Source of the DNA: Rhodopirellula europaea 6C
GTDB taxonomy: Bacteria > Planctomycetota > Planctomycetia > Pirellulales > Pirellulaceae
Assembly (NCBI RefSeq): GCF_000338295.1
Contig: NZ_ANMO01000235.1
Span: 26,704-90,703 of the forward strand
Length of the DNA stretch: 64,000 nt
Reading direction: 5' to 3'
The position numbers and the translations under genes were made by a program. Below the pieces are notes generated by a model. That model was not told the origin of the DNA. It did no database searches and saw nothing but the letters and a program-made list of their open reading frames with translations. Of the stretch, positions 57,126-64,000 are shown piece after piece. The first letter of the stretch is position 1. The number at the start of each line of letters is the position of its first letter.

Positions 57126-58775
57126 CTACCAGCGATACTCGCCGCCGAAGCTGATGCCTTGGGCCCAGTAATCGGTGTTGTCGAATTCAAAAGCGGGGTA
57201 GTCAGCCAGAACAGGTGTTGCTGGAGTCGTGCCGTTGGGCAATTGAGCCGTGTCGACGCGGCGGTCGATGTGATCGCCAGGTCGCACCACGTTGGACCAG
57301 TAAAGGAACGTGTATCCGAAGGTGGCTCGCAGTTGCTCGGTGACTTGGTAACCCAGTGTCAGGTCGAGTTGTGGCAGGACTGAGAATTCGTCCCGGCTGT
57401 ACTCGCCAATGTTCGAGTTCTGAGCCAGCAGACCGCCTTTTTCAGCCGCACCGCCATCGATGGATGTTTCACCGTCGATCGAGACTCGTTGACGAGTGTT
57501 GCCAACGCCCAAGCGAATCAAAGCGTCGAACGTCCAGTAGCCTCGGGTTCGTTTGTACATCCAACCCAAGTCCAAGCCGTTGAATTGGTTGCGAGTGCGG
57601 AAGTCATCGAAGATGTCGTACTGCAACACGGTGGTGTCAGGAGCCGTTGGGATGCTGGCCAAGTCTTCCGTGATGCGAACGCCTTCACGCAGTTCGACTT
57701 GGCGGAATCCGACCAGGTATTCAAATCGTTCGCAGGTGTGTTCGGGGCAACCACAGAAGACGCCTTGGCTGCAGCTGGTTTCGCTGCGGCGAAGGTGACG
57801 CAGGTTGATTCCCCATCCACGCAAGCGACTGTCGACATCGACGGCGACCGTTCCTGCGAGTTGGTTGGGGAAGGCGACTTGTTGTTGGTCTTCGACGCTG
57901 CCGTTGGCCACGTTGATGAATGGGCGACCCAAGAATTGCGAGTCAGCACCACTGGCACGATAGCTGTCGGTTTCTTCCCCGATTCCGAAACCTTCAGCTC
58001 CAATACCCCAGGTGTGGCACTTGTCCAACCAGAATCCAAACTTCAGACGCAATCCGTCCATGTTGTCGGTCAAGACATCTTGGCCGCCGTACAGCACACG
58101 ACCCGGATCATTCGGGAAACGTTGCGATGGCAGCACATCGGTGGACACCAACGGTGGCAACGCCATGCCGTCTTGCCACCACAGCAGGTACTCAGCCGAG
58201 AACCAGCCGTCCTGTGGCCAGCAAAGCGTCACGCAAGGTCGCATCACGTCGCAGTCGTTGTATTCGCCGCACATTGGGTCGCCGTTGTGGCAAACGCCAC
58301 TGCCGCAACCGATGCCGTCGCATCCGCCGTAGCTGACCGCACCGCAACCACCGTCGCATCCGTGGTCGCCGCAACCGCAGCTTCCCATGGGCATGGAGTC
58401 GCAACCGCCGTCCAGCATCGGGTCGTAGATGACCTGGCCGTCCAGTGGCATCGAATGAGTGATCGGGCCTTCTTCAATGATCGGGTTGATCGAAGGCGGC
58501 ATGGGCGGAGAAGGCAAGGATGACGTGTGGTCTACCAAGCGAACATTCGCCGACTGCGGGCGATTCGCGTTGGTCGACTTCGAGGCCGTTTTTTGCGAGA
58601 GGTCTCGGACTGGCTGCCACGATGCTCGAGCGTTCTGCTCTATATAGCTCGCGTTGCGAACCGAACCGGATTGGCTCGACCGAGTTGAATTGGTTTGTGC
58701 ATGCAAAGGGGCTGCCATCACGGCAAGCGTCCCAACGATACAGAAGTAAAACAGACGTTTTGACACGGGCGTCAC
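57126..58775 (-). CDS. BBP7 family outer-membrane beta-barrel protein with Cys/Gly-rich N-terminal region (copy 2)
   Basis: The protein has 549 residues from a GTG at 58775; another GTG at 58766 is possible. A signal peptide covers 1-26 (YFCIVGTLAVMAAPLHAQT). Residues about 125-185 contain twelve cysteines among Gly, Asp and Met (for example SCGCGDHGCDGGCGAV), which is unlike the rest. The BBP7 barrel follows: WFSAEYLLWWQDGMALPPLVS, LRLKFGFWLDKCHTWGIGAEGF, EYLVGFRQVELREGVRITED, and YSRDEFSVLPQLDLTLGYQ with the ending YTFLYWSNVVRPGDHIDRRVD and final aromatic residue (SFGGEYRW). The Cys region could form disulfides or bind metal. Confidence 0.85.
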   Translation of the reverse strand: MTPVSKRLFYFCIVGTLAVMAAPLHAQTNSTRSSQSGSVRNASYIEQNARASWQPVRDLSQKTASKSTNANRPQSANVRLVDHTSSLPSPPMPPSINPIIEEGPITHSMPLDGQVIYDPMLDGGCDSMPMGSCGCGDHGCDGGCGAVSYGGCDGIGCGSGVCHNGDPMCGEYNDCDVMRPCVTLCWPQDGWFSAEYLLWWQDGMALPPLVSTDVLPSQRFPNDPGRVLYGGQDVLTDNMDGLRLKFGFWLDKCHTWGIGAEGFGIGEETDSYRASGADSQFLGRPFINVANGSVEDQQQVAFPNQLAGTVAVDVDSRLRGWGINLRHLRRSETSCSQGVFCGCPEHTCERFEYLVGFRQVELREGVRITEDLASIPTAPDTTVLQYDIFDDFRTRNQFNGLDLGWMYKRTRGYWTFDALIRLGVGNTRQRVSIDGETSIDGGAAEKGGLLAQNSNIGEYSRDEFSVLPQLDLTLGYQVTEQLRATFGYTFLYWSNVVRPGDHIDRRVDTAQLPNGTTPATPVLADYPAFEFDNTDYWAQGISFGGEYRW

Positions 58776-59132
58776 CCATCAATGCTGGAGTCGGGGGGGA
58801 GGTGAGGCTCGACCCCGTTGGGCAGACGGACAAGTGCATGTCACGTCGCGCCGTCGGTCGAGAATCACCGGCTCACCACTCGTATCGACCCCGATTGTTG
58901 AGATACTGCATCCAAAAACGTCAAAATCAGAAAAATCGTCAGGCCCAACGCTTTCGGAAAACTCGCCTGCGTCTGCCTGTTTTGCCAGGATTGTGTGTTT
59001 TGATGTGAGGTGGGCTGAGACGCTGTTTCACAGGTGTTTGTGTGAAACGCGCATACTCCGCTGAAAGAACTCCTGACGCCGTTATAATACAGAGGTTCTG
59101 ATCCAACCCAGAAACCCACCTCGACTCCCTCC
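58776..59132. promoter_or_regulatory. Divergent intergenic region between the Cys-rich BBP7 and DUF1549 genes
   Basis: These 357 bases hold no convincing gene. The right end has a good sigma-70 promoter for the DUF1549 operon (59061-59088). The promoter of the BBP7 gene on the minus strand was not located. Confidence 0.5.
59061..59088 (+). promoter_or_regulatory. Sigma-70-type promoter for the DUF1549/DUF1501 operon
   Basis: TATAAT at 59083-59088 is a perfect -10 hexamer. CTGAAA at 59061-59066 matches the -35 at four of six positions, with a 16-bp spacer. Transcription would start near 59095, 38 bases before the ATG. Confidence 0.6.
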
Positions 59133-62100
59133 ATGCCATCTCTCTTCACCCGCTTTCCGTCGCCATCCGGCGGGAATGCATTGGTCCGTCTGTTTTTCAG
59201 TCTCAGGACTGGCGCCCGCCCGTGGCTTATCGCTGGAAGCACCGTTCAAATCACTTCGATGGTGCTGCTAGGCTGCCTCTGTTTGAATTCTTTCAAGCCT
59301 CGGTCGACGTGTGCCGCGGAGCCTGCCACCGCGAATGGTCAATCAAGCGGTGGCGAATCTCCGGTTGATTTCAATTCGCAGATTCGCCCGATTCTCGTCG
59401 CGAATTGCACTTCGTGCCACGGCGGGGTGAAGCAAGCCGGCGACGTCTCGTTCATCTATCCCGAGCAAGTGCTGCCGCCGGACGGATGGATTGTCGAGCC
59501 GGGCGACCCCGACGCATCGATCTTGATTGAACGCATCACGACCGACGACGCCGACATTCGCATGCCGCCGCCGGATGAGCATCCCGACCCGTTGTCGCCG
59601 GAAGACATCGAGTTGCTGCGTCGCTGGATTGCCGAAGGAGCCCAGTGGCAAAACATGTGGGCACTCACGCCGCTGGGGCTAGCCTCATCGCCTGCCGAAT
59701 TGAAGACAAAGCACTCAGCTGAAAGCAAGTGGGGAACGCAGCCGCTTGATCAAATCGTGCTGGCAAACTTGCAAGCTAAAAATCTGACACCAAGCGAGGA
59801 AGCACCCGCCGAACAATGGCTGCGGCGCGCTTCGTTTGATTTGATTGGGATGCCGCCGTCGGAAGACCAACTCACCGAGTTTCTTTCCAAGCTGGAATCA
59901 GTCTCGTTAACCAGTGAGAAAGAAGCGGTCTATGCAGCGGAGGTCGACATGATGTTGGCCGAGTCTCACTTTGGCGAACGTTGGGCGTCCGTTTGGATGG
60001 ACCTCGCTCGCTACGCCGACTCGATGGGGTTTGAAAAAGATCCCCACCGCGACATGTGGCCTTACCGAGATTGGTTGATCCAGGCCTTCAACGCTGACAT
60101 GCCCTACGACGAATTCACGATCAAGCAATTGGCTGGCGATTTGCTCGAAGACGCGATGGCGGGAGACTGGATCGCAACCGCGTTTCATCGCAACACGCAA
60201 ACCAACACCGAAGGCGGGACCGACGACGAGGAGTTCCGCATTGCTGCGTTGATCGACCGCGTCAACACGACTTGGACGGTGTGGCAGGCCAGCACCTTTG
60301 GATGCGTCCAGTGTCACTCGCATCCATACGACCCGATCGAACACGACGAGTACTACGCCTCGTTGGCGATGTTCAACGACACGATGGATGTGGATCTGCC
60401 GGATGAGTATCCGACGATTCGTGTTCCCAACGATCGATCACAATTGGAACATGCCATTGATGTGCAGCGACGAGCCGAAGAGCTGCGTCATCAACGCAAC
60501 GCGGTCGGATGGGATGTCGCTCATGCAGCAAACTGGCAATCGCTGACTCCGGCTTCGTTCAAAACCACCGACGGCAAACTGAAACAGTTCGACAATCAGA
60601 TCGTGACCGATGGCGGTACCTTCCCGCCCGGGACGAAGTACACCGTCGAGTTGAACCTCGAAGACTTGCAAACTCAATTGGGTGAGCAACCGTTGTCGGC
60701 GATGAAGTTGGATATCTTGCCGCTCAGTGATGATCCGGCGCAGTGGCCTGAGCAAGGTTCCGTGCTCAGCGAACTCACCGCTGAGTGGATCGATGCCGAG
60801 GGCAACGCCACTCCGGTCGCGTGGGCGGGTGTCATCGCCGATGCGATCACCGGCAGCACGGATCCAGACGATGCTCTTCGCGGCAACGCGTCGGGAGCCG
60901 GCGAATACCCGAAGCTGACGGGACCGCGGCAAACCGTGTTTGTGATGCGAGATCCGAGTTCGTGGGAATCGCTGAATGAGAAGTCAATCAAAACGCTGCG
61001 ATTGACCATGCGTCAGTCGCACTCGACGACCGGAAATCTGGCAACACCGATCCGTCGATTGGAATGGTTCGCGACCACGGAGGTGGAAGCTAACCAGTTG
61101 CTCGAAAGCGACCAGTGGAAGCAGCTCACCGATTCGCTCGCGCAAGCCCGCAAGGAAGCGTCGCAGGTTAAAGGCCCCAAGTTGCCGATCGTTTTCAATC
61201 GTCCGGCTGAGGCAGCACGAGAAACACGCGTGTTCGTCCGTGGCAACTGGATGGAACGCGGCGAGAAGGTCGATCCGGCCATTCCAGTGGCCTTCACCCA
61301 AGGCACATCGGTGCGTCCCTCGGACGTGAACAGTCGCTTGGAACTGGCGCAATGGTTGGTTTCCAATGACAACCCGCTGACCCCGCGAGTGTGGGCCAAT
61401 CGAGTGTGGGCTCAGTTGTTTGGAATCGGATTGGTGGAAACACAAGAGGACTTTGGATCCAGCGGTCTGCAGCCGACCCATCCGCAGTTGCTCGATCACC
61501 TCGCCCTGCAATTGCGAGACGAACACCGTTGGCACTTGAAACCGTTCTTGCGTGAGTTGGTGTTGTCATCGACTTATCGTCAAACGCATCACGTCAGCGA
61601 AGAACTGCAGCAGGCCGATCCGCGAAATCAGTGGTTGGCTCGCGGGCCGCGAACGCGATTGACTGCCGAAATGGTTCGTGATCAAGCGTTGGCTGTGTCA
61701 GGATTGTTGACTGAGCAAATCGGTGGCCCGTCCGTCATGCCGCCTCAACCCGATGGTGTTTGGCAGACCGTTTACAGCGGGGCGTCTTGGAAAACCGCGA
61801 CCGGTCCCGAGCGTTATCGACGGGCGCTCTACACGTACTGGCGACGGACGAGTCCCTACCCGAGTTTCTTGACCTTTGATTCACCCACGCGGGATCTGTG
61901 TGCACCACGGCGAATCGCGACCAACACGCCGCTGCAAGCCTTGGTGACGCTGAACGATCCCGTTTACGCCGAATGCGGGAAGGCTTTGGTCGAACAAACC
62001 GCCGCGGTTGACACCCAGGGCACCATCACTCCGATCGAATCACAAATCGCTCGCATGTTCGTGCTGGTCACACAAAGCCAACCGACGGAATGGGAACTTC

Positions 62101-62240
62101 ATGAATTGAAGGCACTCTACGACGACTTGGATGAAACCAGTGGCGTTCCACAAGACGACGGCAAACTCAACGTGGACCAGAACGCGCTCGCGATTGTGGC
62201 CAGCACCATTTTGAACCTCGACAAAGCACTGACCAAATGA
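59133..62240 (+). CDS. Secreted PSCyt1-DUF1549-DUF1553 protein
   Basis: This 1035-residue protein has a signal region (about 40-62, ITSMVLLGCLCLNSFK then TCAAEP). The planctomycete cytochrome C domain (PSCyt1) has CTSCHGG with the heme Cys92-Cys95-His96. DUF1549 follows (about 195-400, LDQIVLANLQAKNLTPSEEAPAEQWLRRASFDLIG, and a second CVQCHSH). DUF1553 occupies about 720-985 (LELAQWLVSNDNPLTPRVWANRVWAQLFG, HPQLLDHLALQLRDEHRW, AEMVRDQALAVSGLL). Such proteins are exported and linked to polysaccharide use, possibly oxidative steps, but no activity is proven. It starts at the ATG at 59133 and overlaps the next gene by four bases. Confidence 0.93.
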   Translation: MPSLFTRFPSPSGGNALVRLFFSLRTGARPWLIAGSTVQITSMVLLGCLCLNSFKPRSTCAAEPATANGQSSGGESPVDFNSQIRPILVANCTSCHGGVKQAGDVSFIYPEQVLPPDGWIVEPGDPDASILIERITTDDADIRMPPPDEHPDPLSPEDIELLRRWIAEGAQWQNMWALTPLGLASSPAELKTKHSAESKWGTQPLDQIVLANLQAKNLTPSEEAPAEQWLRRASFDLIGMPPSEDQLTEFLSKLESVSLTSEKEAVYAAEVDMMLAESHFGERWASVWMDLARYADSMGFEKDPHRDMWPYRDWLIQAFNADMPYDEFTIKQLAGDLLEDAMAGDWIATAFHRNTQTNTEGGTDDEEFRIAALIDRVNTTWTVWQASTFGCVQCHSHPYDPIEHDEYYASLAMFNDTMDVDLPDEYPTIRVPNDRSQLEHAIDVQRRAEELRHQRNAVGWDVAHAANWQSLTPASFKTTDGKLKQFDNQIVTDGGTFPPGTKYTVELNLEDLQTQLGEQPLSAMKLDILPLSDDPAQWPEQGSVLSELTAEWIDAEGNATPVAWAGVIADAITGSTDPDDALRGNASGAGEYPKLTGPRQTVFVMRDPSSWESLNEKSIKTLRLTMRQSHSTTGNLATPIRRLEWFATTEVEANQLLESDQWKQLTDSLAQARKEASQVKGPKLPIVFNRPAEAARETRVFVRGNWMERGEKVDPAIPVAFTQGTSVRPSDVNSRLELAQWLVSNDNPLTPRVWANRVWAQLFGIGLVETQEDFGSSGLQPTHPQLLDHLALQLRDEHRWHLKPFLRELVLSSTYRQTHHVSEELQQADPRNQWLARGPRTRLTAEMVRDQALAVSGLLTEQIGGPSVMPPQPDGVWQTVYSGASWKTATGPERYRRALYTYWRRTSPYPSFLTFDSPTRDLCAPRRIATNTPLQALVTLNDPVYAECGKALVEQTAAVDTQGTITPIESQIARMFVLVTQSQPTEWELHELKALYDDLDETSGVPQDDGKLNVDQNALAIVASTILNLDKALTK

Positions 62241-63709
62241 ATCCTCTCAACGACTCCGTGCGTCTTGGTTTGTTGCAATGGCAAACGCGGCGACACTTTC
62301 TGCAAAACTGTTCGCTTGGTTTGGCAGGGATGTGGCTGGGCAGCCAAGCCAACTCGGTCCACGGTGAGGCTGCGCAAACCAGTGACGCGGTACCGATGTT
62401 GGCTCCACATTTCCCACCCAAAGCCAAACGTGTGATCTTCCTGCACATGGCGGGCGGACCGAGCCAGTTGGAATTGTTTGACTACAAACCCGACTTACAG
62501 CAACTGGATGGGAAAGACACGCCGGCCAGCTTCTTGGAAGGAAAGCGTTTCGCGTTCATCCAAGGCGTGCCCAAAATGCTGGGACCGCAGTTTCCATTCG
62601 CCCAGCATGGTGAAAGTGGGGCTTGGGTTTCCGATCGTTTGCCGCACTTCCAATCGGTGGTCGACAAAGTCTGCTTCGTCAAATCGTTGCACACGACCCA
62701 GTTCAATCACGCTCCGGCGCAGTTGCTGTTGCACACCGGCAGTCAGAATCTTGGCTCGGCGTCCTTTGGTGCGTGGACGATGTATGGCCTCGGCAGTGAG
62801 AACCAGAACCTGCCCGGGTTTGTGGTCCTGGTTTCCGGCGGCAAAACACCGTCCGCCGGGAAGAGTGTTTGGGGATCGGGGTTTCTGCCTTCCGTCCATC
62901 AGGGCGTCCAGTGCCGCAGCAAAGGCGATCCGGTTTTGTACCTTTCCAACCCAGAAGGCGTCAGTCGCATCCAGCGTCGTCGTGCTTTGGATACGTTGGC
63001 GAAGCTCAATCGAGAAACGTTTGAGCAAACCGGCGACGCCGAGGTGCTGACGCGAATTTCTCAGTATGAAATGGCGTTCCGGATGCAAACCAGTGCGACC
63101 GAAGCATTTGATCTGACTCAGGAAACCGCCGACGTTCATGCGATGTACGGTACCAAGCCAGGCGAAGAATCGTTTGCGAACAATTGTTTGCTCGCTCGCC
63201 GGTTGGCGGAACGCGACGTGCGTTTCATTCAACTTTTCCACTGGGGTTGGGACTCACACGGTGCCGGAGCCAACGAAGCGATAAACAAAGGGTTCCACGA
63301 TCGTTGCCGTGAAGTCGACCAGCCAATGACGGCGCTGCTGAAAGACTTGGATCAACGTGGCCTGTTGGAAGACACGTTGGTAGTCTGGGGCGGTGAGTTT
63401 GGACGAACGCCGATGCGAGAGAATCGCGGCGGTCGTGAGATGAAATTGATCGGTCGCGACCACAATCCTGGCGCTTTCACAATGTGGTTTGCGGGCGGCG
63501 GAATCAAACCCGGCGTTTCGATCGGGCACACCGACGACATCGGATATGAGGCGGTCGAGAACAAGGTTTCACCTCACGACTTGCATGCAACGCTTCAGCA
63601 TCTGCTGGGCATCGATCACCACAAACTGACTTACATGAGCCAGGGCCTGCCGCAACGATTGTCCAACGTCACCCAGCCCTCACGAATCGTGACGGACATG
63701 TTTGCTTGA
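62237..63709 (+). CDS. DUF1501 family protein (sulfatase-fold relative) with Tat-like signal
   Basis: The protein has 490 residues. The N-terminus has a twin-arginine-like signal (TRRHFLQNCSLGLAGMWLG), so export of a folded protein is likely. The DUF1501 domain follows: AKRVIFLHMAGGPSQLELFDYKP, VDKVCFVKSLHTTQFNHAPAQ, and the late DTLVVWGGEFGRTPMRENRGGREM and GRDHNPGAFTMWFAGGGIKPG. The family has the alkaline-phosphatase/sulfatase fold, and planctomycetes nearly always pair it with a DUF1549/DUF1553 gene, as here with a four-base overlap (ATGA). The substrate is unknown. Confidence 0.93.
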   Translation: MNPLNDSVRLGLLQWQTRRHFLQNCSLGLAGMWLGSQANSVHGEAAQTSDAVPMLAPHFPPKAKRVIFLHMAGGPSQLELFDYKPDLQQLDGKDTPASFLEGKRFAFIQGVPKMLGPQFPFAQHGESGAWVSDRLPHFQSVVDKVCFVKSLHTTQFNHAPAQLLLHTGSQNLGSASFGAWTMYGLGSENQNLPGFVVLVSGGKTPSAGKSVWGSGFLPSVHQGVQCRSKGDPVLYLSNPEGVSRIQRRRALDTLAKLNRETFEQTGDAEVLTRISQYEMAFRMQTSATEAFDLTQETADVHAMYGTKPGEESFANNCLLARRLAERDVRFIQLFHWGWDSHGAGANEAINKGFHDRCREVDQPMTALLKDLDQRGLLEDTLVVWGGEFGRTPMRENRGGREMKLIGRDHNPGAFTMWFAGGGIKPGVSIGHTDDIGYEAVENKVSPHDLHATLQHLLGIDHHKLTYMSQGLPQRLSNVTQPSRIVTDMFA

Positions 63710-63770
63710 ACGGCATCGCTCGATCTCTCCCGAAACGTCGTTTTGGAAGAGGCGACGGAGCAAGGTCAGA

Positions 63771-63798
63771 GTAGAACAGTTGTCCCCAACTGTTCCGT
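63771..63798 (+). repeat. 28-bp palindromic element, copy A
   Basis: GTA precedes a stem of GAACAGTTG (63774-63782) and CAACTGTTC (63787-63795) around the loop TCCC; CGT follows. The same element is found inverted at 63885-63912. Confidence 0.8.
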
Positions 63799-63884
63799 CT
63801 CGCAAGGTGCCGACGCGAGGTTGGTTTCGAACTGTTTAAGCTTGGAATGGGTGGTGACGGACGCTGGATTGTTGGGGTTCGCAC

Positions 63885-63912
63885 ACGGAACAATTGGGGG
63901 CAATTGTTCTAC
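63885..63912 (-). repeat. 28-bp palindromic element, copy B (inverted)
   Basis: On the minus strand this reads GTA, GAACAATTG, loop CCCC, CAATTGTTC, CGT. It differs from copy A at three of 28 positions; two of them turn the G-C stem pair of copy A into A-T, so pairing is kept. Confidence 0.8.
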
Positions 63913-64000
63913 ACTGGGAGGACTCTCGGGGCTTCCACCCCGAGCTATGAGGTCGTGCAGTTTTTTGATGCAGGTATTTATGCTGCTTTCGCGCACCGCA

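Larger units (their letters stand above)
63710..64000. other. Intergenic region at the right edge with palindromic repeats
   Basis: These 291 bases reach the window end and show no gene that I can support. They hold two copies of the 28-bp palindromic element in inverted orientation. Confidence 0.6.

Noticed and set aside
63766..63996. 76-codon minus-strand frame at the right edge
   Set aside because: It runs through the palindromic repeats and has no ribosome-binding site or family similarity.
1..64000. Mobile elements, CRISPR arrays, tRNA or rRNA genes
   Set aside because: No transposase, integrase, regular spaced repeats or cloverleaf-like sequence was noticed in reading the window; a tRNA/CRISPR scan would settle this.

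Overview
The window looks like a core chromosomal segment of a planctomycete of the Rhodopirellula/Pirellulaceae type. The call rests on families typical of that group: a secreted PVC-type dehydrogenase/cytochrome c protein, a PSCyt1-DUF1549-DUF1553 gene coupled to a DUF1501 gene, a sulfatase, a DUF1559 pseudopilin, two BBP7 outer-membrane proteins, two large TPR/FG-GAP/UnbV lipoproteins and a giant Planc_extracel/SdrD-B/DUF11 surface protein. Base composition is moderately GC-rich, genes lie on both strands, and many starts are GTG or TTG. I saw no tRNA, rRNA, CRISPR array, transposase or prophage.

Layout. 1-8.6 kb: a cut-off Gfo/Idh/MocA oxidoreductase, a small anchored protein of unknown function, a UPF0314 membrane protein, a 1263-residue secreted heme dehydrogenase, then mgtE and an ArgE/DapE-type deacylase that overlap head to head without any ATG start. 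8.6-11.3 kb: a minus-strand operon (DJ-1/PfpI, VWA membrane protein, YraN). 11.5-13.1 kb: a secreted PQQ-type repeat protein broken by one apparent -1 frameshift. 13.3-18.1 kb: gyrB, a MoxR ATPase and pheA. 18.1-23.3 kb: a protein-quality-control pair, dnaK and clpB; a good sigma-54-like promoter and inverted half-sites lie upstream of dnaK. 23.4-24.9 kb: YceI and a membrane protein.

25-29.2 kb holds the most unusual locus: a 1122-residue protein that reads as a GHMP sugar kinase joined to a UDPGP-type pyrophosphorylase, translationally coupled to a GalU-like protein whose nucleotide-binding loop is degenerate. 29.4-36.1 kb carries a sulfatase, panB, pgl, a DUF4112 protein, the tsaD-thpR pair and a YheT-type hydrolase. 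36.2-42.0 kb has a membrane protein, sucA and an ABC-F ATPase. 42-59 kb is an almost entirely minus-strand cell-surface region: UnbV lipoprotein, pseudopilin, tiny lipoprotein, second UnbV lipoprotein, BBP7 protein, giant DUF11 protein and a Cys-rich BBP7 protein. 59.1-63.7 kb is the DUF1549/DUF1553-DUF1501 operon. The window ends in an intergenic region with two inverted copies of a 28-bp palindromic element whose stems differ by a compensatory base-pair change.

All functional calls come from motif recognition by eye; no database search was run.
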